Source: Paenibacillus guangzhouensis (GTDB taxonomy: Bacteria; Bacillota; Bacilli; Paenibacillales; Paenibacillaceae). From it: DNA of 64,000 nt. Every line of letters begins with the position of its first letter. Position 1 is the first letter of the stretch. Under the pieces are notes generated by a model that saw only the letters and a list, made by a program, of their open reading frames with translations, had not been told where the DNA came from and ran no database searches. Position numbers and translations under genes: made by a program. The stretch covers positions 1,054,001 to 1,118,000 of the forward strand of contig NZ_CP045293.1 of assembly GCF_009363075.1 (NCBI RefSeq). Direction: 5' to 3'. Of this stretch, positions 36,433 through 44,258 are shown piece after piece.

Positions 36433-36768
36433 ATGGCGAAAAAGGGACAGACATTCAATAGTTATGACGAAACAACTAAGCAGGAGGCTGTTAGACTACG
36501 TCTTGAGGAACACTGGAGTTATTCCATGATTATGAATAAGCTGAGTATCAAGAGTAAGAGTCAAATTCAGAATTGGGTAAAGAAATCTGAGCGTGGGGAA
36601 ACGTTTAAGGATCTTCGAGGGAGATGGAGTAAGAAGCGCTTCAGATCAGTTGAAGAAGAGATTAGTTATTTGAAAGCACAGGTGGAATATCTAAAAAAGC
36701 TCAATCCAAATCTACATGGGGAGGAAAGTTGGATAAGCAAGTCCGGTTCGAGTCCATTCGAGAAATGA
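36433..36768 (+). CDS. IS3-family transposase OrfA
   Basis: OrfA is the DNA-binding part of the transposase, 111 residues, with a helix-turn-helix (TTKQEAVRLRLEEHWSYSMI, then SKSQIQNWVKKSE) and a leucine-zipper-like tail (EEEISYLKAQVEYLKKL). ATG 36433 follows GGAGGGG. At 36693-36699 the heptamer A-AAA-AAG sits in the canonical phase for -1 slippage, with AGGTGG upstream as a stimulator, which would fuse OrfA to OrfB. Confidence 0.92.
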   Translation: MAKKGQTFNSYDETTKQEAVRLRLEEHWSYSMIMNKLSIKSKSQIQNWVKKSERGETFKDLRGRWSKKRFRSVEEEISYLKAQVEYLKKLNPNLHGEESWISKSGSSPFEK

Positions 36769-37577
36769 AAACTGATTTTCCTATTAAATTACTGTGTAAG
36801 ATTGCTGAGGTTTCCCGTTCTGGCTACTATAAATGGTTAGCCACTTACGAGTCCCGGAAAACACGTATGGATGAGAATACGGTAATTAAAGATATTCTAG
36901 CGATTCACCGTATTCGGCCTTACTACGGTTATTTTCGCATGCGCACAGCACTACGAAAGGAAGGGCTATATGTTAACCACAAGAAGGTGCGACGACTCAT
37001 GCGAGAATTAGGAATCCAGTCTGTCATACGTAAGAAACGGCCTTTCGCAGGCAGAAAGCCTTCTGTGTTGTTCCAGAATGTATTAAACCGGGAATTCACT
37101 TCAGCCGCAGCTAAGCTCAAACTAGTAACCGACATAACCTATGTTCGCGTTGGACATGGCTTCCTCTATCTTTCAGTTGTTTTAGACCTCTACAACAATG
37201 AGATTTTGACTTGGAGGTTGGGAGAACGAAATGACCTAGAACTTGTTCTGGACACCGTAAAACAACTGAATACACCAAAAGCGATCCTGCACTCTGATCA
37301 AGGGTTTCAATACACGACAAAGACGTATGCAAAGCTCCTTGCAGATCGGAAGCTTGTTGGCAGCCATTCTAGACGTGGGAACTGCTTTGATAATGCGTGC
37401 GTTGAGTCGTTCTTCTCGCATCTAAAGGCAGAAAAGCTTCATTTGGTGAAGCCAAACGGTGCCTCTGAAGCTGAACGTTTGATCACTGAATATATTGCTT
37501 ATTACAACCATGAGCGGTTTCAGAAAAAATTAGGCGACCTCTCCCCTGTTGAATACAGGAAAGCGATCGCCGCTTAA
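36729..37577 (+). CDS. IS3-family transposase OrfB (DDE integrase domain)
   Basis: OrfB is the catalytic half: an HTH_21-like start (RPYYGYFRMRTALRKEG), then an rve-type integrase core with the DDE residues in VTDITYVR, ILHSDQGFQY and the Glu of CFDNACVESFFSHLKAE. The 282 residues are full length. In native form it is produced as OrfAB by a -1 frameshift at 36693-36699; TTG 36729 after GGGGAGGAA may allow separate OrfB. Confidence 0.94.
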   Translation: MDKQVRFESIREMKTDFPIKLLCKIAEVSRSGYYKWLATYESRKTRMDENTVIKDILAIHRIRPYYGYFRMRTALRKEGLYVNHKKVRRLMRELGIQSVIRKKRPFAGRKPSVLFQNVLNREFTSAAAKLKLVTDITYVRVGHGFLYLSVVLDLYNNEILTWRLGERNDLELVLDTVKQLNTPKAILHSDQGFQYTTKTYAKLLADRKLVGSHSRRGNCFDNACVESFFSHLKAEKLHLVKPNGASEAERLITEYIAYYNHERFQKKLGDLSPVEYRKAIAA

Positions 37578-37619
37578 TTTATGGCTTTTTTAGCTGTCTA
37601 CTTGACGGGGATATGACCA

Positions 37620-37634
37620 TGTTGTGCTGCCTTT
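37620..37634. terminator. Right half of the IS-split terminator
   Basis: The duplicated TGT is followed by TGTGCTGCCTTT, the complement of 36333-36344. Without the IS this would be a bidirectional terminator for the GH18-like gene (+) and the yjfB-like gene (-). Confidence 0.8.
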
Positions 37635-37641
37635 ATTGCTG

Positions 37642-37668
37642 CTATAAGAGAATTCGTGACTCTTATAG
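37642..37668 (-). terminator. Hairpin after the yjfB-like gene
   Basis: CTATAAGAG and CTCTTATAG pair over 9 bp with a 9-base loop just after the minus-strand yjfB-like gene. There is no T run, so it may stabilise the 3' end rather than terminate. Confidence 0.45.
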
Positions 37669-37676
37669 TTCCGGAT

Positions 37677-37853
37677 CTATATCTTCAGATCCAGATTACC
37701 GCCTAAATTCGGCTGTACACTTTGTTCCATCATTTTGACGATGTTTTGCCCGTTCTGCGTCGCTTGGTCATTCGACATCTTGAGCAGCCTGAGGCCAACA
37801 GCCTGGGACAGACTGTTCTGTTTCATCACGGTTGATAAGGTGGAAATGTTCAT
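37677..37853 (-). CDS. YjfB family protein, 58 residues
   Basis: This short minus-strand gene encodes 58 residues beginning MNISTLSTVMKQNSLSQAVG and ending QPNLGGNLDLKI, which fits the YjfB family (B. subtilis YjfB also ends in a GGN-D-K motif). The ATG at 37853 has AGGAGG 9-10 bases upstream. YjfB-type genes are often expressed with motility genes, so a motility link is possible. The function is unknown. It converges on the GH18-like gene, with the IS in the shared terminator. Confidence 0.82.
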   Translation of the reverse strand: MNISTLSTVMKQNSLSQAVGLRLLKMSNDQATQNGQNIVKMMEQSVQPNLGGNLDLKI

Positions 37854-37936
37854 CGTTGATAGCCTCCTCGCAAATCACATTACTTATATATTATCGGTAT
37901 GGATTGTGTTTCCTGTGAATCCTTTGACTGAAGCAT

Positions 37937-39502
37937 TTAGATAATCGTCTCAATATTCCGGTCCAGATTGCGATATTGAATCGCCTCAGCAATATGGGCG
38001 ACATCGATTTGATCCTTGCAATCTAGGTCAGCAATGGTTCGAGCAAGCTTCAAGATTCGATCATTGGCTCGTAGACTAAGACCTAATGTCTCATAGGTAT
38101 GCTCTAGTAGTTGATCCGCCTCTCGTGTAGGCTTTGTATATTTTCGGAAATAAGATCCGCTTAACTCACTATTCCACGCAATCGGTAGATTCTGATAACG
38201 ATGTAGTTGAATCGCTTGCGCAGCAAGAACCCGTTCGAGCATCTGAGCGGAAGACATCGGATTCTCGTCCTGACGGTGATTGAGCACACGTGGCACCTCT
38301 ACCTGTAGATCGATGCGATCCAATAAAGGTCCAGAGATCCGTGATCGATATGCAGCGATTTTGTTCAAACTGCAGGTACAGCGTTGTCTAGTCGTCTCGG
38401 CTCCCCAGTAACCGCATGGACAAGGGTTCATGGAAGCCGCGAGAAGGAAATGCGATGGATACTTATAGACAGCTCTGGTACGACTAATCGTAACGGCTCG
38501 TTCTTCCAATGGTTGTCGAAGCACCTCGAGTACATTTCGCGTGAACTCTGGTAATTCGTCAAGGAAGAGGACACCTTTATGTGAGAGACTGACTTCACCA
38601 GGTTTGGGTATTGATCCCCCTCCTATGAGACCACCAGCAGAGATGGTATGGTGGGGAGCACGGAAAGGCCGTTTCCGAAGAAGTCCGCCGTGTACATCGT
38701 TCAATTTACCAGCTACACTATAGATTTTCGTTACTTCGAGTGCTTCGTTCTCCAGCAGCGGAGGGAGAATGGTGGGGAGTCTGCGAATGAGCATGGTTTT
38801 ACCCGTACCCGGTGGACCTACTAATAGAATGTTATGCATCCCCGCTGCCGCGATGATAAGCGCACGTTTAATCTGATGATGGCCGATGACATCTGCGTAA
38901 TCTTCCGCAATGGCTGCATTCGAAAAGGATTCGAGTGCAGGAGTGGGCTGAGCAGTAGAATCAAATTGAAGCTTGGTAAGATCTAGGGGGACTACGCATT
39001 GGGGCTCTTGATAGAACTCTCTTAGATGATGAATGGCGTAAATATCCATATCCTTAATCATTGCGGCTTCGAGGGCATTATCGGCCGCGATCATGACACG
39101 GCGAATACCACGCCGTTTGGCATGCTCAATCATTGGAAGTACACCGTGGATAGGTCTGACTTCGCCGTTAAGCGACAACTCACCGATAATCAAGAATTGA
39201 TCCAGCTTATCGATTCGTACCTGCTCGCTCGTTGACAGAATACCTAGCGCAATCGCAAGATCAAAGGCAGAGCCTTCTTTGCGCAGGTCGGCTGGTGCGA
39301 GATTGACCGTAATGCGGGCAAGTGGGAAGGTGAATCCACAATTTTTAATGGCTGCTCTCACACGATCGATTGACTCTCTTATCGCTGAATCGGGTAAACC
39401 TACAATCGCCATGTGGGGAATCCCGTTGCTAATATCAACCTCAACATGAATAATTCTTCCATCCACGCCGTAGACACAAGCGCTGTTTATTTTTCCGTAC
39501 AT
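37937..39502 (-). CDS. comM: ComM/YifB family AAA+ ATPase (Mg-chelatase-like)
   Basis: The 521 residues have an N-terminal Lon-like domain (KEGSAFDLAIALGIL), an AAA+ module with Walker A LLVGPPGTGKTMLIRR, HHTISAGGLIGGG, Walker B VLFLDELPEF and sensor stretches, then a zinc-like CPCGYWG...RQRCTCS loop and the C-terminal chelatase domain. In other bacteria ComM is a branch-migration helicase acting in natural transformation. dprA lies downstream on the other strand, which fits DNA uptake. The 5' leader holds a hairpin next to the start codon. Confidence 0.93.
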   Translation of the reverse strand: MYGKINSACVYGVDGRIIHVEVDISNGIPHMAIVGLPDSAIRESIDRVRAAIKNCGFTFPLARITVNLAPADLRKEGSAFDLAIALGILSTSEQVRIDKLDQFLIIGELSLNGEVRPIHGVLPMIEHAKRRGIRRVMIAADNALEAAMIKDMDIYAIHHLREFYQEPQCVVPLDLTKLQFDSTAQPTPALESFSNAAIAEDYADVIGHHQIKRALIIAAAGMHNILLVGPPGTGKTMLIRRLPTILPPLLENEALEVTKIYSVAGKLNDVHGGLLRKRPFRAPHHTISAGGLIGGGSIPKPGEVSLSHKGVLFLDELPEFTRNVLEVLRQPLEERAVTISRTRAVYKYPSHFLLAASMNPCPCGYWGAETTRQRCTCSLNKIAAYRSRISGPLLDRIDLQVEVPRVLNHRQDENPMSSAQMLERVLAAQAIQLHRYQNLPIAWNSELSGSYFRKYTKPTREADQLLEHTYETLGLSLRANDRILKLARTIADLDCKDQIDVAHIAEAIQYRNLDRNIETII

Positions 39503-39550
39503 AACACAAAAACACCCTTTCCACGCTAAATTCGCGGAAAAAGGTGCTTC
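39503..39550 (-). promoter_or_regulatory. Leader hairpin covering the comM ribosome site
   Basis: On the minus strand CACCTTTTTCCGCG pairs with CGTGGAAAGGGTG (13 bp, one bulged T, two G-U), followed by TTTTTG a few bases before ATG. The right arm includes the only purine-rich ribosome-site candidate (GGAAAGGG). The structure could hide the ribosome site or act as an attenuator. Confidence 0.5.
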
Positions 39551-39566
39551 CTCATTTCCATGTTCG
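39529..39566. repeat. Direct repeat, left copy (comM leader)
   Basis: AATTCGCGGAAAAAGGTGCT continuing TCCTCATTTCCATGTTC matches 41669-41704 over about 36-38 bp with few differences. The two copies flank the membrane-protein gene and the agr-like locus. Confidence 0.75.
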
Positions 39567-39594
39567 GATATTACACTTATCTTTGACTCTACTT

Positions 39595-39623
39595 ATTTAA
39601 TCAAAATAGGCAAATCATGTCAA
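39595..39623 (-). promoter_or_regulatory. Promoter of comM
   Basis: On the minus strand a perfect TTGACA (39618-39623) is followed after 17 bp by TTAAAT (39595-39600). It predicts a leader of about 85 nt that includes the direct repeat and the hairpin. Confidence 0.65.
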
Positions 39624-39762
39624 TCCCATCATGTTATTGATGTGATCGTTACAAAAAGGATGTAGTGCAATTAATTGGCAATCGTCTTTAGCCATATGTT
39701 ACAATAATGCCTATATCATTACTTCTCGAACATTCGTGAGGATCTGAGAGGTGACTGGCCCA

Positions 39763-40119
39763 ATGGACAATCCAAGAGTAACGTATTTTGGAATCGGATC
39801 TTTCGTGCTTATCATTTTATTAACGTTAGTATTCATGTTTCTGAATCCATATGGCGGTAAAGTCACTGTCCCAACGAAGTGGATTTGTGTCACGATGTTA
39901 CTGCTGCCAGCACTATCAGGGATTTTATTTTGGCTATCCAAGCGACGGGTCTTGTTAATCATTTCAATTCTTTGGATCTTTCCTTATTCGCTTTATCTTG
40001 GTCTAGCTTCCATCCCAAGTCTATGGAACCTGTATGTCTTGACGTTCATGATCAATTTGCTCGTACTCGTGCGCATTCGTAGGAAACCTTCCGTTGTGAA
40101 TACAAAAAAACGAACCTGA
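39763..40119 (+). CDS. Small membrane protein of unknown function
   Basis: The 118-residue product has four predicted membrane helices with short loops and a basic tail (RIRRKPSVVNTKKRT). I do not recognise the family. ATG 39763 lies 8 bases after GAGAGGTGA; the GTG at 39751 is inside that site. It is convergent with the agr-like genes, shares their terminator, and lies inside the direct-repeat boundaries. Confidence 0.7.
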   Translation: MDNPRVTYFGIGSFVLIILLTLVFMFLNPYGGKVTVPTKWICVTMLLLPALSGILFWLSKRRVLLIISILWIFPYSLYLGLASIPSLWNLYVLTFMINLLVLVRIRRKPSVVNTKKRT

Positions 40120-40146
40120 ATCGTCATTAAGGTTCGTTTTTTTTGT
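40104..40146. terminator. Bidirectional terminator between the membrane-protein gene and agrD
   Basis: AACGAACCT and AGGTTCGTT form a 9-bp stem with A7 on the left and T8 on the right, so it works for the plus-strand gene and for the minus-strand agrBCD-like operon. Confidence 0.9.
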
Positions 40147-40157
40147 ATATTCTTATG

Positions 40158-40283
40158 CTACTCTTCAGGTGATTCAAAGTCATACAATGGCCCAATACAA
40201 CTCGTGGATACAAAATCAACAATAGGAGCAAAAGCAGCAAGTACCAGCATAGTCAGAGATGCGAAAAATGATGTTTTTTTCAT
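40158..40283 (-). CDS. agrD: AgrD-like cyclic lactone autoinducer prepeptide
   Basis: A 41-residue peptide has the AgrD layout: a Lys start and hydrophobic amphipathic leader (MKKTSFFASLTMLVLAAFAP), a core with a single Cys (VSTSCIGPLYDF) and an acidic tail (ESPEE). AgrB would cleave after the core and form a thiolactone at the Cys; the ring could be C-I-G-P-L or C-I-G-P-L-Y. The ribosome site is near perfect (GGAAGGAGGTGATTGA before ATG), which suits a highly made peptide. It follows agrB and the receptor-like gene in one operon. Confidence 0.82.
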   Translation of the reverse strand: MKKTSFFASLTMLVLAAFAPIVDFVSTSCIGPLYDFESPEE

Positions 40284-40332
40284 TCAATCACCTCCTTCCC
40301 ATAGGCATGCTATATCGAGAGAAGAGTTGTTC

Positions 40333-41025
40333 CTATGGTCTGTAAGACTTTCTTTCGTTTTCTTCTTTGTTACGCTGCAGCGACATCACAATTAAGATGA
40401 AGAAACAAAGTAGAGAAGTTGTGATGCTAATATAAAAATTCATATTAATGTCTTCGCCATAGAAGTTCGGGAACGTGTATGCGATAAACAATAAGATCGC
40501 GATAGATATAACGATATAACGCACGGGGGATTTAAAATTGATTTTTTGCCCAAAAAGATTATTGAAATCAAAGGTTAAGGTATCCCCGAGTTTATGTACG
40601 ATGAACGAGATGAGACAAATGACTAGAAAGGTAGCCAGTTGAATGAAGTATGCTTTGGTTGTGTAGGGCGTTGCATCTTGCGGCTGAATTGTTTTGGTAA
40701 AGAGCAGCCCGTAGATGATCAGCAATTGTACGGATAGAACGAATATATATCCCGTAACACTGATCCAGATTGAATAGGTTTTATTTTGTTTAAACACAAA
40801 CCGCATAATGAGAACGACAGATGGTATCAGGATCCATAAGGAGAATCGTTGATAGCCGATATGGATGATGTAGTGAGAGACGATTGCAAGGACCGCAGTC
40901 GATGCAAGGATTTTGATCATCGTGCTTTTGTTCCGAAGCTTCAGATTAAACACACAAGTAATAAAAATGAAAATCGATGCAAAATCGACCATGGAAAAAA
41001 CATAAGGCAATATTATTGCCGCCAT
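40333..41025 (-). CDS. AgrC-like membrane sensor domain without kinase
   Basis: The 230-residue protein has six to seven membrane helices and ends shortly after the last in a basic helix (LQRNKEENERKSYRP). This is where AgrC receptors pass into their dimerisation and kinase domain. No HisKA, ATPase or other catalytic motif follows, and the 50 bp after the stop hold no kinase remnant. It overlaps agrB by 13 bp and precedes agrD. It could be a stand-alone peptide-binding or immunity protein, or a receptor working with a kinase encoded elsewhere. Assignment to AgrC rests on context and topology only. Confidence 0.6.
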   Translation of the reverse strand: MAAIILPYVFSMVDFASIFIFITCVFNLKLRNKSTMIKILASTAVLAIVSHYIIHIGYQRFSLWILIPSVVLIMRFVFKQNKTYSIWISVTGYIFVLSVQLLIIYGLLFTKTIQPQDATPYTTKAYFIQLATFLVICLISFIVHKLGDTLTFDFNNLFGQKINFKSPVRYIVISIAILLFIAYTFPNFYGEDINMNFYISITTSLLCFFILIVMSLQRNKEENERKSYRP

Positions 41026-41549
41026 AGCTTGTTCAGTCCTTTTTTAGTTAGTGGGATGAGTGTAAGAGATTGTATTAAAAAGGCCATTGCAAGAGTAGAT
41101 GATTCGATAAAATAAAGATTCATGAGTACACATAACAATGCTATGCTTTTTAATATTAGTTTGCTGTGTAGGGTGGGCTTTCCTTTGAGAATGGGTGCTA
41201 GAATAGCGAGTATGATGATCGCAAGATATGAAATTTGATTCATATATTCGGCATAGTTGAACATCGGAAGTACGATCAATAGTACGCTAGAGACGATATA
41301 ACAAGCCGTACTATCACTCAGGTGCCAGAGGCTGCCGCTCAGCATACGAAGGATCATAAACCCAAAGTAAAAAACCAAAAAAGATCCGACATGATGCATG
41401 ACAAGCGAGACGATGATTCCCGTCATAAGTACGGATGCATTGGTGAAGAACACATGCAGTTGAAAGATCGTTTTTTTCAGTGAAATCGGAGTGTATTTAC
41501 TGTGTTCGTATATGTATGTCCCTAGTTGGGTTGCAATTTTCTCGAGCAT
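41013..41549 (-). CDS. agrB: AgrB-family peptide-processing membrane protease
   Basis: AgrB cleaves the AgrD prepeptide and helps form and export the thiolactone signal. The 178 residues have five or six membrane helices and the catalytic pair His-x6-Cys in SLWHLSDSTAC, matching the His77/Cys84 spacing of S. aureus AgrB. The usual GG[AV]HA before the pair is altered to SGSLWH. The start is ATG 41549 after AAGGAAG. An extended -10 promoter lies upstream. Confidence 0.85.
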   Translation of the reverse strand: MLEKIATQLGTYIYEHSKYTPISLKKTIFQLHVFFTNASVLMTGIIVSLVMHHVGSFLVFYFGFMILRMLSGSLWHLSDSTACYIVSSVLLIVLPMFNYAEYMNQISYLAIIILAILAPILKGKPTLHSKLILKSIALLCVLMNLYFIESSTLAMAFLIQSLTLIPLTKKGLNKLWRQ

Positions 41550-41624
41550 AGTTCAACTTCTTCCTTCATGATCAGTTCGTCATGGATTCGTGTCGGATGA
41601 TGTTGTATGTTGGATGATACTGCA

Positions 41625-41653
41625 ATAATAGCACAAATGTACGAAAGTGTCGT
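41625..41653 (-). promoter_or_regulatory. Promoter of the agr-like operon
   Basis: On the minus strand ACGACA (41648-41653) and an extended -10 TGC-TATTAT (TATTAT at 41625-41630) are separated by 17 bp, about 75 bp before agrB. Confidence 0.55.
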
Positions 41654-41668
41654 TATCATCCCTTGTAT

Positions 41669-41704
41669 AATTCGTGGAAAAAGGTGCTTTTTCATTCCAG
41701 TTCT
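41669..41704. repeat. Direct repeat, right copy (upstream of agrB)
   Basis: AATTCGTGGAAAAAGGTGCT continuing TTTTCATTCCAGTTC matches 39529-39566. It lies just upstream of the agrB promoter, in the same orientation as the left copy. Confidence 0.75.
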
Positions 41705-41856
41705 TGCATTTGATCTCCAATCGAGTTCGATTTCTCCACAACGGTGTTACACGATATGTCATAATTCGCGTATATTATATTCCAAATATATCCAATCAAT
41801 CTCAAAATGTGATGATTCTTATATCAAAGAAATGTATATTGTTCATAGAAAACTAA

Positions 41857-41902
41857 GGTAAGCGTTTTAAAAAAGTGTTACAATGAATTCGGCTTGTATA
41901 AT
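41857..41902 (+). promoter_or_regulatory. sucC promoter region with a possible cre site
   Basis: TATAAT at 41897-41902 is the likely -10. GGTAAGCGTTTTAA at 41857-41870 resembles a catabolite-responsive element (TGNAANCGNTNNCA, two mismatches). CcpA control of sucCD is plausible but unproven. Confidence 0.4.
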
Positions 41903-41982
41903 CTGCCATTTCGTAGATTGTGAGAGCGAGAGTGGCCGTGAAGGTTCAGTTTAGTTCGCAAAAGTTTAAGGAGGATTCTAGA

Positions 41983-43149
41983 ATGAATATCCATGAGTAT
42001 CAAGGAAAAGAAGTCCTGAGACAGTATGGAGTTGCCGTTCCCCAAGGGAAGGTTGCATTTTCTGTAGATGAGGCAGTTGAAGCGGCGGAGTCATTAGGTA
42101 CCCCTGTAGTCGTGGTAAAAGCACAGATTCATGCTGGTGGCCGCGGTAAAGCGGGCGGTGTTAAAGTAGCTAAAAATCTGGATGAAGTGCGGACATATGC
42201 TGAGCAAATTCTTGGTAAAGTTCTCGTGACGCATCAGACAGGTCCTGAAGGTAAAGAAGTTAAGCGCTTGCTGATCGAGCAGGGCTGCGATATTAAAAAA
42301 GAATATTACGTTGGTGTTGTTGTAGATCGCGGCACGGGTCGCGTTGTTATGATGGCATCCGAAGAAGGCGGTATGGAGATTGAAGAAGTTGCCGCTCATT
42401 CGCCAGAGAAAATTATTAAAGAGGTCATCGATCCAGCGATTGGATTGCAAGCATTCCAAGCTCGTAAATTGGCATATGCCATTAACATTCCTACAGAACT
42501 TGTGAATAAAGCAGCCCAGTTCATGATGGCTCTATATAGCGCATTTGTTGATAAGGATTGCTCGATTGCCGAGATCAATCCGCTTGTTGTGACTGGCGAT
42601 GGCCAAGTGATGGCGCTCGATGCGAAGCTCAACTTTGATTCGAATGCATTGTACCGTCACAAAGACATTCAAGCGCTTCGCGATTTGGATGAAGAAGACC
42701 AGAAGGAAATTGAAGCATCGAAATTCGACCTCAGTTACATTGCATTAGATGGCAACATCGGATGTATGGTTAACGGTGCCGGACTTGCGATGGCGACGAT
42801 GGACATCATCAAATATTATGGCGGCGACCCTGCGAACTTCCTTGATGTAGGGGGCGGTGCAACCAAAGAGAAAGTTACTGAAGCCTTCAAAATCATCCTT
42901 TCCGATGAGAACGTGAAAGGGATTTTTGTCAATATTTTCGGCGGCATCATGCGTTGCGATGTTATCGCTGACGGCGTCGTTGCGGCTGCCAAAGAAATTG
43001 GCCTCGATCGTCCGCTTGTCGTACGTCTTGAAGGTACGAACGTTGAGATCGGCAAACGCATTCTGAACGAATCCGGCTTGAATATTGTATCTGCGGATTC
43101 GATGGCAGATGGCGCTCAGAAAATCGTAAAGCTCGTTGAAGCTGTTTAA
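41983..43149 (+). CDS. sucC: Succinyl-CoA synthetase, beta subunit
   Basis: SucC binds ADP/GDP and succinate in the TCA-cycle step that makes ATP or GTP from succinyl-CoA. The 388 residues begin [16 protein letters not shown] and show the ATP-grasp segments [16 protein letters not shown] and [11 protein letters not shown], then the C-terminal [13 protein letters not shown] 41983 follows AAGGAGG; the longer frame from 41920 has no ribosome site. It is paired with sucD. Confidence 0.97.
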   Translation: MNIHEYQGKEVLRQYGVAVPQGKVAFSVDEAVEAAESLGTPVVVVKAQIHAGGRGKAGGVKVAKNLDEVRTYAEQILGKVLVTHQTGPEGKEVKRLLIEQGCDIKKEYYVGVVVDRGTGRVVMMASEEGGMEIEEVAAHSPEKIIKEVIDPAIGLQAFQARKLAYAINIPTELVNKAAQFMMALYSAFVDKDCSIAEINPLVVTGDGQVMALDAKLNFDSNALYRHKDIQALRDLDEEDQKEIEASKFDLSYIALDGNIGCMVNGAGLAMATMDIIKYYGGDPANFLDVGGGATKEKVTEAFKIILSDENVKGIFVNIFGGIMRCDVIADGVVAAAKEIGLDRPLVVRLEGTNVEIGKRILNESGLNIVSADSMADGAQKIVKLVEAV

Positions 43150-43173
43150 TATAGAAGAGGATGTGAATAACCC

Positions 43174-44103
43174 ATGAGTATTTTGATCAATAAGAATACA
43201 AAAGTCATTACACAGAACATGACAGGTAAAACAGGGATGTTCCATACCAAAGGCGGCTTGGAATACGGTACTCAAATGGTAGGCGGCGTTGCATCAGGCA
43301 AAGGCGGAATGAACGTCGATTTCGAACTTGAGAACGGTACTGTTGTGACATTGCCAATGTTCAATACCGTTGTTGAAGCGGTTGCTGCAACTGGCGCGAC
43401 AGCAAGCGTGATCTACGTTCCGCCAGCATTTGCTGCGGATGCGATCATGGAAGCGGTAGATGCGGAGCTGGAACTCGTAATCTGTATTACAGAGGGAATT
43501 CCTGTTCTGGATATGGTCAAAGTGAAGCGTTACATGGAAGGTAAGAAGACGATTCTAATCGGACCGAACTGCCCAGGCGTGATTACGCCGGATGAGTGCA
43601 AAATCGGTATTATGCCTGGATATATTCATACCAAAGGTCATGTTGGTGTTGTATCCCGCAGTGGAACACTCACTTACGAAGCGGTTCATCAATTGACGAC
43701 ACGCGGCATCGGTCAATCGTCAGCTGTAGGGATTGGCGGCGACCCGGTAAAAGGCTCGGAGTTCATCGACATTCTTCGATTGTTCAACGAAGATCCAGAT
43801 ACGCATGCAGTGATTATGATTGGTGAGATCGGCGGAACGGCTGAAGAGGAAGCCGCGGAATGGATTCAAGAGAACATGACGAAGCCAGTCGTAGGTTTTA
43901 TTGGCGGTGCTACAGCGCCAGAAGGTAAACGTATGGGTCATGCGGGTGCAATCATCTCCGGCGGTAAAGGTACGGCAGCTGAGAAAATTGCGAAGCTTGA
44001 ATCTTGCGGTATTCGCGTTGCTCCAACGCCTTCTGAGATGGGCTCAACGCTAGTGGCAGTCCTAGAAGAGCGCGGTATGCTTCAGAAATGTCTAACGAAA
44101 TAA
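43174..44103 (+). CDS. sucD: Succinyl-CoA synthetase, alpha subunit
   Basis: SucD binds CoA and carries the phosphorylated His. The CoA-binding Rossmann part ([25 protein letters not shown]-like IYVPPAFA), [10 protein letters not shown] and the active His region [18 protein letters not shown] are clear. Length 309 is normal. It starts 24 bp after sucC and ends at a terminator. Confidence 0.97.
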   Translation: MSILINKNTKVITQNMTGKTGMFHTKGGLEYGTQMVGGVASGKGGMNVDFELENGTVVTLPMFNTVVEAVAATGATASVIYVPPAFAADAIMEAVDAELELVICITEGIPVLDMVKVKRYMEGKKTILIGPNCPGVITPDECKIGIMPGYIHTKGHVGVVSRSGTLTYEAVHQLTTRGIGQSSAVGIGGDPVKGSEFIDILRLFNEDPDTHAVIMIGEIGGTAEEEAAEWIQENMTKPVVGFIGGATAPEGKRMGHAGAIISGGKGTAAEKIAKLESCGIRVAPTPSEMGSTLVAVLEERGMLQKCLTK

Positions 44104-44140
44104 AGACTGCAATTTCATAAGTGTTATCATACGTAAGGTA

Positions 44141-44192
44141 AGCAACCTTTCTACATCCGTCTTCGCGGTGTGTGGAGGGGTTGCTTTTTTTA
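44141..44192 (+). terminator. Terminator after sucCD
   Basis: AGCAACC pairs with GGTTGCT, extended by TTTCTACA / TGTGTGGAG-type pairs, and is followed by seven T (44185-44191). Confidence 0.85.
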
Positions 44193-44258
44193 TGTTCGCA
44201 GGGCTTGGACTTGCAAAGGAGTACTATTTTATGCACAATGAGAAAGGAGTTTGGGCAA

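Larger units (their letters stand above)
36348..37619 (+). mobile_element. IS3-family (IS150-like) insertion sequence, complete
   Basis: The 1272-bp element has imperfect terminal inverted repeats (TGGTATTATCCCC...GTAGACAG at the left; the right end complemented reads TGGTCATATCCCC...GTAGACAG) and a 3-bp target duplication TGT at 36345-36347 and 37620-37622. It carries orfA and orfB with a programmed frameshift site. Both genes look intact, so the element may still be active. Confidence 0.92.
41550..41982. other. Divergent intergenic region between agrB and sucC
   Basis: This 430-bp AT-rich stretch holds the agrB promoter, the right copy of the direct repeat, and the sucC promoter region. 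The short frames in it have no ribosome site or protein-like composition and are not called as genes. Confidence 0.6.

Noticed and set aside
40204-40395. 63-codon plus-strand frame opposite agrD
   Set aside because: It is the antisense shadow of agrD and its leader; the minus-strand frame has the strong ribosome site and the AgrD layout.
41607-41861. Several short frames in the agrB-sucC gap
   Set aside because: They overlap each other in different frames, lack ribosome sites, and cover promoter elements and the direct repeat.
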